64,000 bases of DNA from Citrobacter sp. Cu233 (GCF_030332225.1 NZ_JAOWIF010000028.1:1-64000), one strand, 5' to 3'. Positions 52,652 through 62,303 are shown, numbered from the stretch's first letter. Numbers and translations are program-made. Notes: generated by a model not told the origin, from the sequence alone.

Positions 52652-53287
52652 ATGACAACTGAAACGACAAGTTGTGCAAAAAAAAGCCGTGGCCGACCAA
52701 AAGTGTTCGACAGGGAAGCCGCGCTTGATAAGGCCATGACACTCTTCTGGCAGCACGGATATGAAGCGACATCGCTCGCCGATCTCGTAGAAGCAACCGG
52801 GGCAAAAGCGCCTACGCTGTATGCAGAATTTACCAATAAGGAAGGACTGTTTCGTGCCGTGCTGGACCGCTATATCAGTCGCTTCGCGGCAAAACACGAA
52901 GCTCAACTGTTTTGTGAAGAAAAAAGCCTCGAATCCGCACTCGAGGACTATTTCACCGCAATAGCGACCTGCTTCACCAGTAAAGACACGCCCGCGGGCT
53001 GTTTTATGATTAACACATCCGCGACGCTTGCCGCCTCTTCCCGGGACATTGCGCGCACGGTTAAATCCCGTCACGCCATGCAGGAGCAGACGCTGGCTCA
53101 GTTTCTGCATCAACGACAGGAACATGGTGAAATACCGGCACACTGTGATGTACAAAAGTTGGCTGAATATCTGAACTGTATTTTGCAGGGTATGTCGATC
53201 AGCGCCCGCGAAGGAGCCACATTCGAAAAACTGATGCAGATCGCGCACACCACGTTACGATTGTGGCCTGAACTGATTAAAGATTAA
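52652..53287 (+). CDS. comR: TetR-family copper-responsive repressor ComR (YcfQ)
   Basis: This 211-aa regulator has a TetR helix-turn-helix (HGYEATSLADLVEATGAKAP then TLYAEFTNKEGLF) and matches E. coli ComR (RGRPKVFDREAALDKAMTLF). It represses bhsA and is relieved by copper. Cys residues near the N-terminus and at FCEEK and GCFM may relate to metal sensing. ATG at 52652 is used; the frame extends upstream without a ribosome site. Confidence 0.93.
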   Translation: MTTETTSCAKKSRGRPKVFDREAALDKAMTLFWQHGYEATSLADLVEATGAKAPTLYAEFTNKEGLFRAVLDRYISRFAAKHEAQLFCEEKSLESALEDYFTAIATCFTSKDTPAGCFMINTSATLAASSRDIARTVKSRHAMQEQTLAQFLHQRQEHGEIPAHCDVQKLAEYLNCILQGMSISAREGATFEKLMQIAHTTLRLWPELIKD

Positions 53288-53420
53288 CCTTTTCCACACT
53301 ACCCACGTCTTACTGTCATCACCGGGAGCTTACGCCGTTCCCGGTGGATACGGCACTTCTTAATCCCTACATTCTTTATTGTTTTCATTGAGTTAATACA
53401 TTTCTTTTGTAAAAAACATT

Positions 53421-53439
53421 GATAATGTCAATCATTATC
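53421..53439 (+). promoter_or_regulatory. Fur box upstream of iutA-like gene
   Basis: GATAATGTCAATCATTATC matches the Fur consensus at 17 of 19 positions, about 100 bp before the receptor start. Iron-repressed expression is expected. Confidence 0.88.
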
Positions 53440-53540
53440 AGCAATATTCGCATTTGCTTTAATATCCGTTTCATAATGTAACAATCGGTTTCCATGCCGT
53501 AAAAATAAAAACAGACCAACAAATTTTATAAGGAATACAA

Positions 53541-55721
53541 ATGAATAAGCATCTCTGGGTGCTCAATCCTCTGTTACTGTCTTTAACCCTACCGGCAATG
53601 GCGGCAGAAGAAGAAGATCTCATCGTCAGCGCCAACCGTAGTCAACGTACCGTGTCTCAAATGGCACAAACTACATGGGTTATCGAAGGCAGAGAGATTG
53701 AACAGCAGGTTCAGGGGGGGAAAGAGTTTAAGGATGTTCTTGCTCAGTTGATCCCCGGAATCGATGTCAGCAGCCAGGGACGGACCAACTACGGGATGAA
53801 CATGCGTGGTCGCGCCATCGTTGTGCTGATTGACGGTGTTCGTCTCAACTCTTCCCGCACCGACAGCCGTCAGCTTGACTCCATTGATCCGTTTAATATT
53901 GCACACATTGAAGTTATCTCCGGTGCAACATCGCTGTATGGCGGCGGAAGTACCGGTGGTTTGATCAACATCGTTACCAAAAAAGGTCAGCCTGAGCGTG
54001 AAGTTGAACTCGAGCTGGGCAGTAAAAGCGGGTTCAACAACAGTAACGATCATGACGAACGGGTTGCCGCCGCAGTTAGCGGAGGAACCGACCGCGCATC
54101 CGGACGCATGTCCGTCGCTTATCAACGCTTTGGTGGCTGGTACAATGCCAACCACGACGCTTTAATGCTCGATAACACTCAAACTGGCCTGCAACACTCT
54201 GACCGTCTGGACGTCATGGGCACCGGGACGATTGAGCTTGATGACGACCGCCAGCTGCAGCTGGTTACGCAGTACTACAAAAGCCAGGGAGATGACGACT
54301 ACGGACTGGATCTCGGCGAGAACATGTCCGCCGTGACGGGCACCGGTAACGCTAATACCAGCAGTGGTCTCAATTCCAACCGAATCCCCGGCACGGAGCG
54401 GCATCTGATCAGTCTGCAATATTCCGATGCTAATTTCTTCGGTCAGAATCTGGTCAGCCAGATCTATTACCGTGACGAATCACTAAAATTCTATCCTTTC
54501 CCTACGCTGAGCAAAGGTAAGGTCACCAGTTTCTCCGCATCACAACAGGATACTGACCAGTTTGGTGCCAAAATCACCCTCAACAGCCAGCTGATGGAAA
54601 ACTGGGAACTGACATGGGGGATCGACGCCGATCACGAAACATTCGATTCCAATCAAGAATTCTTCGATCTGGCTTATTCCCTCCCCTCCGGCGGTATGGA
54701 TAACCGAACAGCCTACACCACCGGGCGCTATCCCGGTTACAGCATCACCAACTTTGCGCCTTTCCTGCAAAACAGCTACGACATTAATGACATCTTTACG
54801 CTCAGCGGTGGTATCCGCTACCAGTGGACTGAAAACCGCGTTGATGATTTTGTCGGCTATACGCAGCAACAAGGCATCGCAACGGGTCTGGCGAACTCTG
54901 CTGATAGTATCCCGGGTGGCAAAGCTGACTATGATAACGTCCTGTTTAACGCGGGCATCCTCGCACACCTGACCGAACGCCAACAGACCTGGTTCAACTT
55001 CTCTCAAGGTGTGGAACTTCCCGACCCAGGAAAATACTACGGCAATGGTACCTACTCGCTGGTTGGCGATCATTATCAGCTCCAGCGCAGCGTTAACGTC
55101 GCGGATTCACGTCTGGAAGGCATTAAAGTTAACTCTTACGAACTGGGGTGGCGCTACACCGGCGATAATCTGCGCACACAACTGGCAGCCTATTACTCCA
55201 CGTCAGATAAATCGATCGTCATTAACCGCAACGATATGACCATTAACGTACAACCCGACGATCGCCGGATTTATGGCCTTGAAGGCGCGGTGGATTATTT
55301 CATTGCTGATACCGACTGGAGTGTGGGAAGTAACTTCAACATCATTAAATCGGAAGTGAAGCAAAACGGTAAATGGCAAAAATGGGATGTCACTCTGGCT
55401 TCACCATCTAAAGCAACCGCATGGGTTGGCTGGGCACCGGAACCGTGGTCGCTGCGAGTACAGAGTCAGCAAACCTTCGACCTGAGCGACGCCAGTGGCA
55501 ACAAGCTGGATGGGTACAATACGATGGACGTTATCGGCAGCTATCAGCTCCCGCTGGGTAAACTGACCTTTAGCGTTGAGAACCTGCTGAATGAAGAGTA
55601 CACCACCCTCTGGGGACAGCGTGCACCGTTACTCTACAGCCCGACCTATGGCAGTCCATCCTTGTATGAATACAAAGGCCGGGGTCGCACCTTTGGCCTG
55701 AACTACGCATTGACCTTCTGA
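53541..55721 (+). CDS. iutA: TonB-dependent ferric aerobactin-type receptor (IutA family)
   Basis: This 726-aa outer-membrane receptor has a signal peptide ending PAMAA, TonB box-like EEDLIVSANR, plug domain (NYGMNMRGRAIVVLIDGVRL, ISGATSLYGGGSTGGLINIV) and a 22-strand barrel ending GRGRTFGLNYALTF. It follows plasmid-type IutA closely over its whole length but with many substitutions, so it is a diverged homologue; substrate could be aerobactin or another citrate-hydroxamate. No iuc genes adjoin. Confidence 0.88.
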   Translation: MNKHLWVLNPLLLSLTLPAMAAEEEDLIVSANRSQRTVSQMAQTTWVIEGREIEQQVQGGKEFKDVLAQLIPGIDVSSQGRTNYGMNMRGRAIVVLIDGVRLNSSRTDSRQLDSIDPFNIAHIEVISGATSLYGGGSTGGLINIVTKKGQPEREVELELGSKSGFNNSNDHDERVAAAVSGGTDRASGRMSVAYQRFGGWYNANHDALMLDNTQTGLQHSDRLDVMGTGTIELDDDRQLQLVTQYYKSQGDDDYGLDLGENMSAVTGTGNANTSSGLNSNRIPGTERHLISLQYSDANFFGQNLVSQIYYRDESLKFYPFPTLSKGKVTSFSASQQDTDQFGAKITLNSQLMENWELTWGIDADHETFDSNQEFFDLAYSLPSGGMDNRTAYTTGRYPGYSITNFAPFLQNSYDINDIFTLSGGIRYQWTENRVDDFVGYTQQQGIATGLANSADSIPGGKADYDNVLFNAGILAHLTERQQTWFNFSQGVELPDPGKYYGNGTYSLVGDHYQLQRSVNVADSRLEGIKVNSYELGWRYTGDNLRTQLAAYYSTSDKSIVINRNDMTINVQPDDRRIYGLEGAVDYFIADTDWSVGSNFNIIKSEVKQNGKWQKWDVTLASPSKATAWVGWAPEPWSLRVQSQQTFDLSDASGNKLDGYNTMDVIGSYQLPLGKLTFSVENLLNEEYTTLWGQRAPLLYSPTYGSPSLYEYKGRGRTFGLNYALTF

Positions 55722-55722
55722 C

Positions 55723-55757
55723 AAAAAAAGCCCCCCAGCCTGAGCGAATGGGGGGCT
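55723..55757 (-). terminator. Terminator between convergent iutA-like and ycfJ genes
   Basis: AGCCCCCCA and TGGGGGGCT form a 9-bp stem with a run of seven T on the minus-strand side. It serves ycfJ and probably iutA too. Confidence 0.85.
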
Positions 55758-55778
55758 AATGTTCAGGATAACGCTATT

Positions 55779-56318
55779 TTACGCCTTGTTATTCAGAACC
55801 AACTGGCCGTTGTTATCCAGCGGAATTTGCGTACCGGGATCTTTATCCATACGGATTTTGCCCTGCTGATCGCCAATTTTGTACGTGACGTTGTAGCCCA
55901 GCATTTTTTCTGATTTGTCATACACCGTTTTACAACGTTGTTGTGTGGTCGTGTATGTATCGTTTTCCTGCATTGAACCCTGAATCTGGTTACCTGCATA
56001 ACCGCCACCTAACGCACCAGCAACGGTCGCAATGTCTTTGCCGCGTCCACCACCAAACTGATGACCAATTACGCCCCCGGCAACCGCGCCCAGCACGGAA
56101 CCGGCAATACGGTTTTCATCCTGTACAGGTTTACGGTGAGTAACCGTCACATTGCGACATTCCTGGCGCGGTGTTTTTACCGTTTCTTTAATCGGTGTTG
56201 CAGAGACGACTTGTGCAAACTGTGGGCCACGCTCAAAAACGTTCAGACTGGCCACCGCTGCCACACCCAGCGCAGCCGCTACGCCAATCCCTATACCCGC
56301 CAACATGGATTTATTCAC
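55779..56318 (-). CDS. ycfJ: YcfJ, glycine-zipper envelope protein
   Basis: This 179-aa protein has an N-terminal membrane/signal segment (GIGIGVAAALGVAAVASLNV) and a glycine-zipper region (AGSVLGAVAGGVIGHQFGGG) typical of the family. GTG at 56318 with GGAGG upstream gives the E. coli length. In E. coli it neighbours ndh; here the next genes belong to a type III secretion locus, so this marks the island boundary. Function unknown. Confidence 0.92.
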   Translation of the reverse strand: MNKSMLAGIGIGVAAALGVAAVASLNVFERGPQFAQVVSATPIKETVKTPRQECRNVTVTHRKPVQDENRIAGSVLGAVAGGVIGHQFGGGRGKDIATVAGALGGGYAGNQIQGSMQENDTYTTTQQRCKTVYDKSEKMLGYNVTYKIGDQQGKIRMDKDPGTQIPLDNNGQLVLNNKA

Positions 56319-56492
56319 GGGACATCCTCCTTTTTTGCTATTAGCAACAACTTTGCAACAGGAAGTAAGGGATGCCAATCAGAATGGGGATGAAAAAAGT
56401 GGGAGTAAAAGCCCAAATAGCGTGATTCAGACAGTTCTGAACCACGCGGGGTAACATCTCAATCAACGCAGTGTTATAACGGCCAGCGGCCA

Positions 56493-56693
56493 TTACCATT
56501 CTGTTTTGTACATCGGGTTCGCCGGGTCATCCGTATCGCCCATGATCCAATCAGAAAAAAGCTGGTTGCTAAAGAGTTGCGTGGAGAGCTGCATCAACTC
56601 GCGCTGCTCGTCTGTTAAATCCATAGCGGGATCATCAGGTTGCGTTACGGCTCCGGCGCAAACAGGCATTGTGCTAATTGTCATATCGCTCAT
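56493..56693 (-). CDS. Small acidic protein after the tip gene
   Basis: This 66-aa protein contains TDEQRELMQLSTQLFSNQLF then SDWIMGDTDDPANPMYKTEW. It starts 9 bp after the tip-protein stop, so it is co-transcribed. Its acidic, helical nature could fit a chaperone or small secreted protein, but no motif supports either. It is the last gene of the locus before ycfJ. Confidence 0.55.
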   Translation of the reverse strand: MSDMTISTMPVCAGAVTQPDDPAMDLTDEQRELMQLSTQLFSNQLFSDWIMGDTDDPANPMYKTEW

Positions 56694-56702
56694 TATCTCA
56701 TC

Positions 56703-58553
56703 CTATCTCAGGAACTCTTTTTGAGTTTCCAACAGGGCCTCAATGGTCGAAGATACTACCTTCGTCAGGTTATTATAAATTGTATTCGCCTGGTTTAATT
56801 TTTCAGACATGACCTGCGAATCACTTTCTACCGTACTGGACATGGTATTCATCGAGTTTTCCCACTCATTAAATACGCTGGTGCTGACGCTCACTTTAGT
56901 TGACGCGCCGTGTGCCGCAAAATCCCATTCCGCCATTGGCGCGAAATAAATATTCGCCATTGATTCTCCTGGATAACTACCGGTTGTATTATCATTCGAA
57001 TGAATAACATACATTTCAGCCTGCATGATAACGGGTTCAGTGACATGTACAGAATCTTTATTATTTTTTGATGAGTTAGTTAGCTGTGGATCAAGCATCT
57101 TTGTTGGAATTAAAAAACAATCATATGCGTGATAATCTTCAGTGCTTGTCGATGTTACCAGAGTGTAGCCAGCTGGGATATAGTACATGTTGTAGGATTT
57201 GTTTATTGCATCCGTTGGTACAACCATCAGATCTTTAGATGTTGGAATAACAAAATAACGTTTATCATAAGTATCATCACCGTCATATTTTTTGTAATCG
57301 TGTTCAAATTTATTATCACCATGATAACGAACATCATTCTTCTTTAAAGGAGACGGCGCATTTGTAGGTCCTGAAGTTCCAGCGTTATAACGATATCCGA
57401 ATGAATCGGTCGAGAAATTATCGGCATCAATTATCGGTTGGATATCCGGGTAGACATATAATGTATAAGTCCCGTTTTCTTGAACCAGGTATAATTGATT
57501 ACTGTTTTCAGGCGTATCAGGTACAACGGTGATAGAATGATAAACGGTAACATTATCCATGTCAGTCTCCTCTGTGCCCATCTTACCGTCTTTACCTGCC
57601 GTGACTTCTTTGTCAACAACCAACTGGTCTTCCATATTCAGTTGAACGGCCCAGTAATCGACACCGGCCAGATCAAGCCCCCGAATAGCTACCGGCCCGC
57701 TGGAAGGCGGCGTTGGCTTCGAGCCGTCAGCATTCCGAGGCGGATTAATTTCGTCGGTATTAGGAATAGTCTTTTCTCCTGTCACGTTACCTTTCTCATC
57801 CGTGGTCGGGACTGTGACATACTTGCCCCAGCTATCGATTATGCTGTTCAGCTCATCCTTCACCCCATGAACATCAATGTATATCTTATCTTTATTATCA
57901 CCCGTTCCACTGGTGATATATTTCACCATTCGGGTTTTAAAACCATTTACCGCATCCAGAAATTCCACGCTCTGGTTAGCCAGATCCGTGTAGACGTCCA
58001 TATAAGTCGTTTTTAGCCCAGCCAGCTCGGTAGCGACATTAGCATAGATTTCCCAGTCACTTTGGGGGACGCCACCATTATCCTTTGTGTCCCAGGTATA
58101 CTGGCTATAATCAACATAATCATCAACTTTGCCGTCGCCATTGGCATCAAGATCAAAAACACCGTCGCCGTCTTTATCCATATTGCCATCAAGCGGTACA
58201 GTCCAGTCAATAGGCTTCTTTCTGGGGTTAGTATCAATATCCCAGATATCCCTGGTACTCTTAATACCTGAATCCGTTTTTAATAATAATGGCAAGCTGC
58301 TTTTCAATACATTTTGTGCTGGTGTGGTATCGATCTTCACCCCTTCTTTGAGCAGTTCATTATATTGCTCAGAGTACACAGACAGCTCCGCCAGGAAAGC
58401 GTCAATGATCTGCTGTCGGCTAACACTGGAATTTGTCGTCATCGCTATGGCAGAAACATCCGTTGCCTCTTGTGTGGTAGCAGTGGCTTCGGTGGTAGCG
58501 TGCAGTGAAGAAAGTAGAGATCTTCCTGTAACAGGAGCAGCAATCGTAGTCAT
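56703..58553 (-). CDS. sctA: Enlarged type III secretion needle-tip protein (SipD/IpaD family)
   Basis: The 616-aa protein is nearly twice the length of SipD or IpaD (about 340). The N-terminal coiled coil (residues 45-110) and central segment (SDWEIYANVATELAGLKTTY then IYIDVHGVKDELNSIIDSWG) match the SipD/BipD pattern. The C-terminal helix (LNQANTIYNNLTKVVSSTIE, then ALLETQKEFLR) is the family end. Unusual are residues 126-145, two consecutive DxDGDGxxD/DxNGDGxxDD calcium-binding-type loops, and an insertion of about 280 residues (roughly 280-560) rich in Tyr, Asp and Thr. It would cap the needle and sense host contact. Confidence 0.78.
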   Translation of the reverse strand: MTTIAAPVTGRSLLSSLHATTEATATTQEATDVSAIAMTTNSSVSRQQIIDAFLAELSVYSEQYNELLKEGVKIDTTPAQNVLKSSLPLLLKTDSGIKSTRDIWDIDTNPRKKPIDWTVPLDGNMDKDGDGVFDLDANGDGKVDDYVDYSQYTWDTKDNGGVPQSDWEIYANVATELAGLKTTYMDVYTDLANQSVEFLDAVNGFKTRMVKYITSGTGDNKDKIYIDVHGVKDELNSIIDSWGKYVTVPTTDEKGNVTGEKTIPNTDEINPPRNADGSKPTPPSSGPVAIRGLDLAGVDYWAVQLNMEDQLVVDKEVTAGKDGKMGTEETDMDNVTVYHSITVVPDTPENSNQLYLVQENGTYTLYVYPDIQPIIDADNFSTDSFGYRYNAGTSGPTNAPSPLKKNDVRYHGDNKFEHDYKKYDGDDTYDKRYFVIPTSKDLMVVPTDAINKSYNMYYIPAGYTLVTSTSTEDYHAYDCFLIPTKMLDPQLTNSSKNNKDSVHVTEPVIMQAEMYVIHSNDNTTGSYPGESMANIYFAPMAEWDFAAHGASTKVSVSTSVFNEWENSMNTMSSTVESDSQVMSEKLNQANTIYNNLTKVVSSTIEALLETQKEFLR

Positions 58554-58586
58554 GGTCTCGTTCCCTGAAAAAGTTTAGCAGTATCT

Positions 58587-59273
58587 TCAATATCCAGGTA
58601 TTTCAGCAAACCTGTCCTGAGACTGCACATAATGGAGCAACTGCATATTGCTGGTAATCGCGAGTTTCTGCATGGCGTTATGTTTATGTACGGCAACAGT
58701 GCAGACAGATCGCTTAAGGAGGCTGGCGATTTCCTTTACGCGCATACCGCGGGCATAAAGACGAATAACTTCCAGTTCTCGTGAGGTTAAAGATGAACTC
58801 TGCTGATTAGAATCAAATGCAATACCAGCAGGATCCATATGCTGCCGGATAAGCGGCGAGGTAAAAAAAACGCCCTGCAAACAAGCGGCCAGCGCTTTTG
58901 GCAGACAGTGTACTAAATCATCTTTCTTGCTTAATAAAGCGCGGATACCCAACATCTTAAACCTTCGCAGCGTCAGAGCGTGTGTTTCATTTGTCAGGAT
59001 AACCAACATGATACCGGGTGCCGACTGCTGAATTCGTTGAATAAAACGGCTATCATTTCTACTACCCATGAATTCGAGTGGTAAATCGATAATTAAAGCC
59101 AGAGGTTTCTCCGCTTTACTGCAGAGCAGTTGGTTAACCAGACTTTCTGCTGAATTAGCAGAAAACTCGATGTCAGCACAATCGACAAGCACGCTACGTA
59201 GCCCCGTTATGACGATAGGTTCGTCACTGACAAGTGCTACGGTATAGCGTGGATGCGGTAGATTTCTTCTCAT
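58587..59273 (-). CDS. LuxR-type response regulator of the secretion locus
   Basis: This 228-aa protein has a receiver-like N-terminal domain (YTVALVSDEPIVITGLRSVL, putative phospho-Asp in ALIIDLPLEFMG) and a C-terminal LuxR helix-turn-helix (LTSRELEVIRLYARGMRVKE then IASLLKRSVCTVAVHKH). The overall form resembles RcsB/EvgA-type regulators. No sensor kinase adjoins in the window. It probably controls the secretion genes. ATG at 59273 has AAGGAG upstream. Confidence 0.78.
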   Translation of the reverse strand: MRRNLPHPRYTVALVSDEPIVITGLRSVLVDCADIEFSANSAESLVNQLLCSKAEKPLALIIDLPLEFMGSRNDSRFIQRIQQSAPGIMLVILTNETHALTLRRFKMLGIRALLSKKDDLVHCLPKALAACLQGVFFTSPLIRQHMDPAGIAFDSNQQSSSLTSRELEVIRLYARGMRVKEIASLLKRSVCTVAVHKHNAMQKLAITSNMQLLHYVQSQDRFAEIPGY

Positions 59274-59438
59274 ATACAACTCCTTAAGAAGCAACGGTTA
59301 ATCAATCCCTGATTAATGCTCGATTAAATTTTATAGTTATATTTTATTTACAGATGGCAGTTATATTCGTCCAAAGTAAAAGATTCTTCCAAATCATTTA
59401 TTCTTATTTTTGCATTTAAGAAAAATAAATATATCTGT

Positions 59439-60089
59439 TTAATGAACGTTTAAATACTCCAATTTCACATCGTGAATATATTTTTGTGTTTCCGTAAAGG
59501 GCGGAACCTGATTGTTGTATTTTTCGACATTGCCTTCCCCTGCGTTATAAGCAGCAAGCATCAGATCCAGATTGTTGTCATAACGCCGCGCCAGTTCGGA
59601 CAGCAGAAAAGTGCCAAGGTGAATATTGACATCCGGGTTCGATAACGCCGCCTTTTTCAATCCGTTCCCTAACCTGAGTGATAAACCATTCGCCGTTTCT
59701 GGCATGATCTGCATAAGCCCCACAGCACCTTTTGCCGAAACCACATCTGGATTAAATCCGGACTCTACGGCCATAACAGCTCTGATCAAATGCGGGTCAA
59801 CACCGTAATGCCGGGCATAACGAACAATGGCATCATTATACTGACGACTTCCTTTTGTTTTAGCAGATGGGCGCTGCGAGGGGGCATCCGCAAAGCGGAC
59901 TGATTGTGAACCACTGAATGCTTGCCAACGCAATGCCAACTCTCCTTTGACGGTGGGGCAAGGCTTAGCCATTTTTGAAGTACGCTGCGGAGCCACATGC
60001 GTAATCCCTCCGGCATCAACGTAACACCACTGCCCGGCAAAAGCGGGAAGCGCCAGGCAGAAAAGTAACACTGGCAAGCTATTGCGCAT
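59439..60089 (-). CDS. iagB: Lytic transglycosylase of type III secretion (IagB-like)
   Basis: This 216-aa protein has a signal peptide (SLPVLLFCLALPAFAG) and an SLT domain: VMAVESGFNPDVVSAKGAVG (catalytic Glu), LMQIMPETA, LMLAAYNAGEGNVEKY. It opens peptidoglycan for assembly of the secretion apparatus. A positively charged linker of about 70 residues before the SLT domain is longer than in IagB or IpgF. Start at 60089 overlaps the sctU end. Confidence 0.85.
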   Translation of the reverse strand: MRNSLPVLLFCLALPAFAGQWCYVDAGGITHVAPQRTSKMAKPCPTVKGELALRWQAFSGSQSVRFADAPSQRPSAKTKGSRQYNDAIVRYARHYGVDPHLIRAVMAVESGFNPDVVSAKGAVGLMQIMPETANGLSLRLGNGLKKAALSNPDVNIHLGTFLLSELARRYDNNLDLMLAAYNAGEGNVEKYNNQVPPFTETQKYIHDVKLEYLNVH

Positions 60090-61263
60090 TATTCTCATCC
60101 TCCTTCTCAGAGGGTTCGTCACTGTCAGTATCCGGCCCACTGCCAGCACCCTCTTTCCACGCAGTATCTGCGTTCTCAACCGCAGCGATTTCATCCGGCT
60201 GATGCTCCTGGATATCCTCGGGAGCATCATTCTTCCAGGCTTGCTCCACTTGCTCGAGCCAGGTAATCAACTGCATAATTTCATCTATGCTGTCACTGTC
60301 AATAAACGTATAAATTTTCGCCGTTTTGAATATTCGCCGCGCCAGTGGAATATTACGAATAACCGGAACATTGTTTTTTTCCGCAAATGCAATGGCAGCG
60401 ACTGCCCGGGAATTCTTCTCCACCACTGAAATAAAAGGCAAGCCGATAACCTTAGGATTATAATAAATGCCCAATGCGATATGTGTCGGGTTAGCCAGTA
60501 CCATTTTCGACGTCATTATATTTGCTTTGGTTTGCTCAGAAAGCAGTTCACGATGTAGCTGTTTGCGCGCACTTTTTATATGCTGATCGCCTTCGTTATT
60601 TTTATATTCCTGCTTTATTTCTTGTTTCGTCATCATCAAGTCTTTGATATACAAGAAAAATTCAGCCAGCGCATCAAAGGCCATAATAATTAAAAACGGC
60701 AGCAACGTATAACAGAAAAGCAGAGGTAATAGCCCCCGCCATACGGTCATAAAATGCTGAATATTACCTGAGGGCAATGCGAAAAGACGAGCATGATATT
60801 TTATCACAAAAATGCTAAATCCCGTTATCGCCATGCCAAGATAACAGATGGCTTTGACACTGTCTTTCAGGTTTCTGATACTGAAAATCTCTTTAAATCC
60901 TTTCAATGGGTTGATGGCGTTGAGATCCAACTTTATTGCTTCTGATGCCATTTTGAAGCGGGTTTGGATCAGCGTTACCAGCATTGAGGTGAAAACGGAG
61001 ACAACCGCTATACCAGCTATAATTTTAAATGCTGTAGAAAAAACCAGGCGTGAATATTCACCTGTTGACAGCATAAACCCACTGGTCACAAATAAATCAA
61101 AATAAAACATCAGCTCTTTGGCATCTATAGTCAGCCACACGAACGAAGATACGGCGATTAACGTGAGCAGCCCGACAAAGTCCCGGCTCAGAAACATCTG
61201 TCCTTTTTTGGCCGAATCCTCTTTCTTCTTATGTGTGGGTTGTTCAGTTTTTTCCTCACTCAT
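60079..61263 (-). CDS. sctU: Type III secretion switch protein SctU (SpaS-like)
   Basis: This 394-aa FlhB/SpaS homologue has four membrane helices (about residues 30-210) and a cytosolic domain with the self-cleavage site NPTH in MVLANPTHIALGIYY. It switches export from needle parts to translocators. An extra acidic tail of about 50 residues (EEHQPDE-like, ending SEKEDENNAQ) exceeds the SPI-1 length. N-terminus MSEEKTEQPTHKKKEDSAKK is typical. Confidence 0.92.
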   Translation of the reverse strand: MSEEKTEQPTHKKKEDSAKKGQMFLSRDFVGLLTLIAVSSFVWLTIDAKELMFYFDLFVTSGFMLSTGEYSRLVFSTAFKIIAGIAVVSVFTSMLVTLIQTRFKMASEAIKLDLNAINPLKGFKEIFSIRNLKDSVKAICYLGMAITGFSIFVIKYHARLFALPSGNIQHFMTVWRGLLPLLFCYTLLPFLIIMAFDALAEFFLYIKDLMMTKQEIKQEYKNNEGDQHIKSARKQLHRELLSEQTKANIMTSKMVLANPTHIALGIYYNPKVIGLPFISVVEKNSRAVAAIAFAEKNNVPVIRNIPLARRIFKTAKIYTFIDSDSIDEIMQLITWLEQVEQAWKNDAPEDIQEHQPDEIAAVENADTAWKEGAGSGPDTDSDEPSEKEDENNAQ

Positions 61264-61268
61264 GACTA

Positions 61269-62030
61269 TTACCTCCCTGGCAAAAGATCACCCAGCCGTA
61301 ATTCAATGAGCTGGGGAATGAGTAACGGTGTCAAATAAAACAGCAGCACAATAATAGCAACAACACTTTTCAATGCCAGCGCAACGGAAAAAGCATTCAA
61401 TTGCGAAGCAAAACGAGAGAGCAAACCAAGCGCGCATTCTGTTATAAAAAGAGCAACAACGATGGGCCCTGCCAGGATTAATGCTCTAAGCATTATCTCA
61501 TTAATCAAATGTATCCCCTGGAAGGCCAATGTTTGATCAAAATGGAATGGTTGTGCCACTGGGAATATTTGATAGCTTTTCTTTATCGCTTCACAAAGCG
61601 TAACCATCCCACCACTGAGCATAAATGTAGCGCCATAAAAATAATTCATAAAACTCGCGAAAACAGATGTTTCTACTCCGACGCCCGGATTCATGGTGCT
61701 ACTGATGGTTGCGCCTCGTTGGTTATCCATGATCTCCCCTATTGCCAGTGCTATCCAGAACGGTACCGACAAGCAGATCCCACAAATTAAACCAATGATA
61801 ACTTCCTGAGTAATAACAGCCAGCACAGGCTCTGTCGGCGCAAGTGAAAACTGTACGCTGAGTATGGGTAAAATACCCACAATCAGGAAGCACATGATGA
61901 CATTTTTGACAATCATCCCGCCTAATATCTGGCTGTTGAACCAGGGCAAAAAAAGAGTAACCGGTAAAATTCTGGCCATTCCGATAATAATAAGGACGAT
62001 ATATTCATGGAAAAGCACATAGACATTCAT
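61269..62030 (-). CDS. sctT: Type III secretion export component SctT (SpaR-like)
   Basis: This 253-aa inner-membrane protein has six to eight helices (IVLIIIGMARILPVTLFLPW, FCLSVPFWIALAIGEIM-type) and conserved DNQRGATISSTMNPG, as in FliR/SpaR. It forms part of the export gate with SctR and SctS. Confidence 0.9.
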   Translation of the reverse strand: MNVYVLFHEYIVLIIIGMARILPVTLFLPWFNSQILGGMIVKNVIMCFLIVGILPILSVQFSLAPTEPVLAVITQEVIIGLICGICLSVPFWIALAIGEIMDNQRGATISSTMNPGVGVETSVFASFMNYFYGATFMLSGGMVTLCEAIKKSYQIFPVAQPFHFDQTLAFQGIHLINEIMLRALILAGPIVVALFITECALGLLSRFASQLNAFSVALALKSVVAIIVLLFYLTPLLIPQLIELRLGDLLPGR

Positions 62031-62040
62031 AGGCGACTCG

Positions 62041-62301
62041 TTAGGGTATCTGGAATGCCATTGCTAACACTTCTGCGGCGAAACTTTTCAAGCTTGATAC
62101 AAACCACGGCGCCGTCATAAAAAGCGCCGCACAAACCGCCAACAATTTAATACCAAAAGGCAATGTTTGTTCCTGTATGTGCGTGATCGCCTGAAGAATC
62201 GCAACCACAATACCCACAACTGTCGCCACTATGACCGGAACAGCAGAGAGTATCAGGACCATGTATAGCGCTTTATTACCGATATAAAAAATGTTGTCCA
62301 T
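62041..62301 (-). CDS. sctS: Type III secretion export component SctS (SpaQ-like)
   Basis: This 86-aa protein with two membrane helices (NKALYMVLILSAVPVIVATV) and the QEQTLPFGIKLL motif matches SpaQ/FliQ. ATG at 62301 gives the standard length. It is tightly packed between sctR and sctT. Confidence 0.92.
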   Translation of the reverse strand: MDNIFYIGNKALYMVLILSAVPVIVATVVGIVVAILQAITHIQEQTLPFGIKLLAVCAALFMTAPWFVSSLKSFAAEVLAMAFQIP

Positions 62302-62303
62302 CG

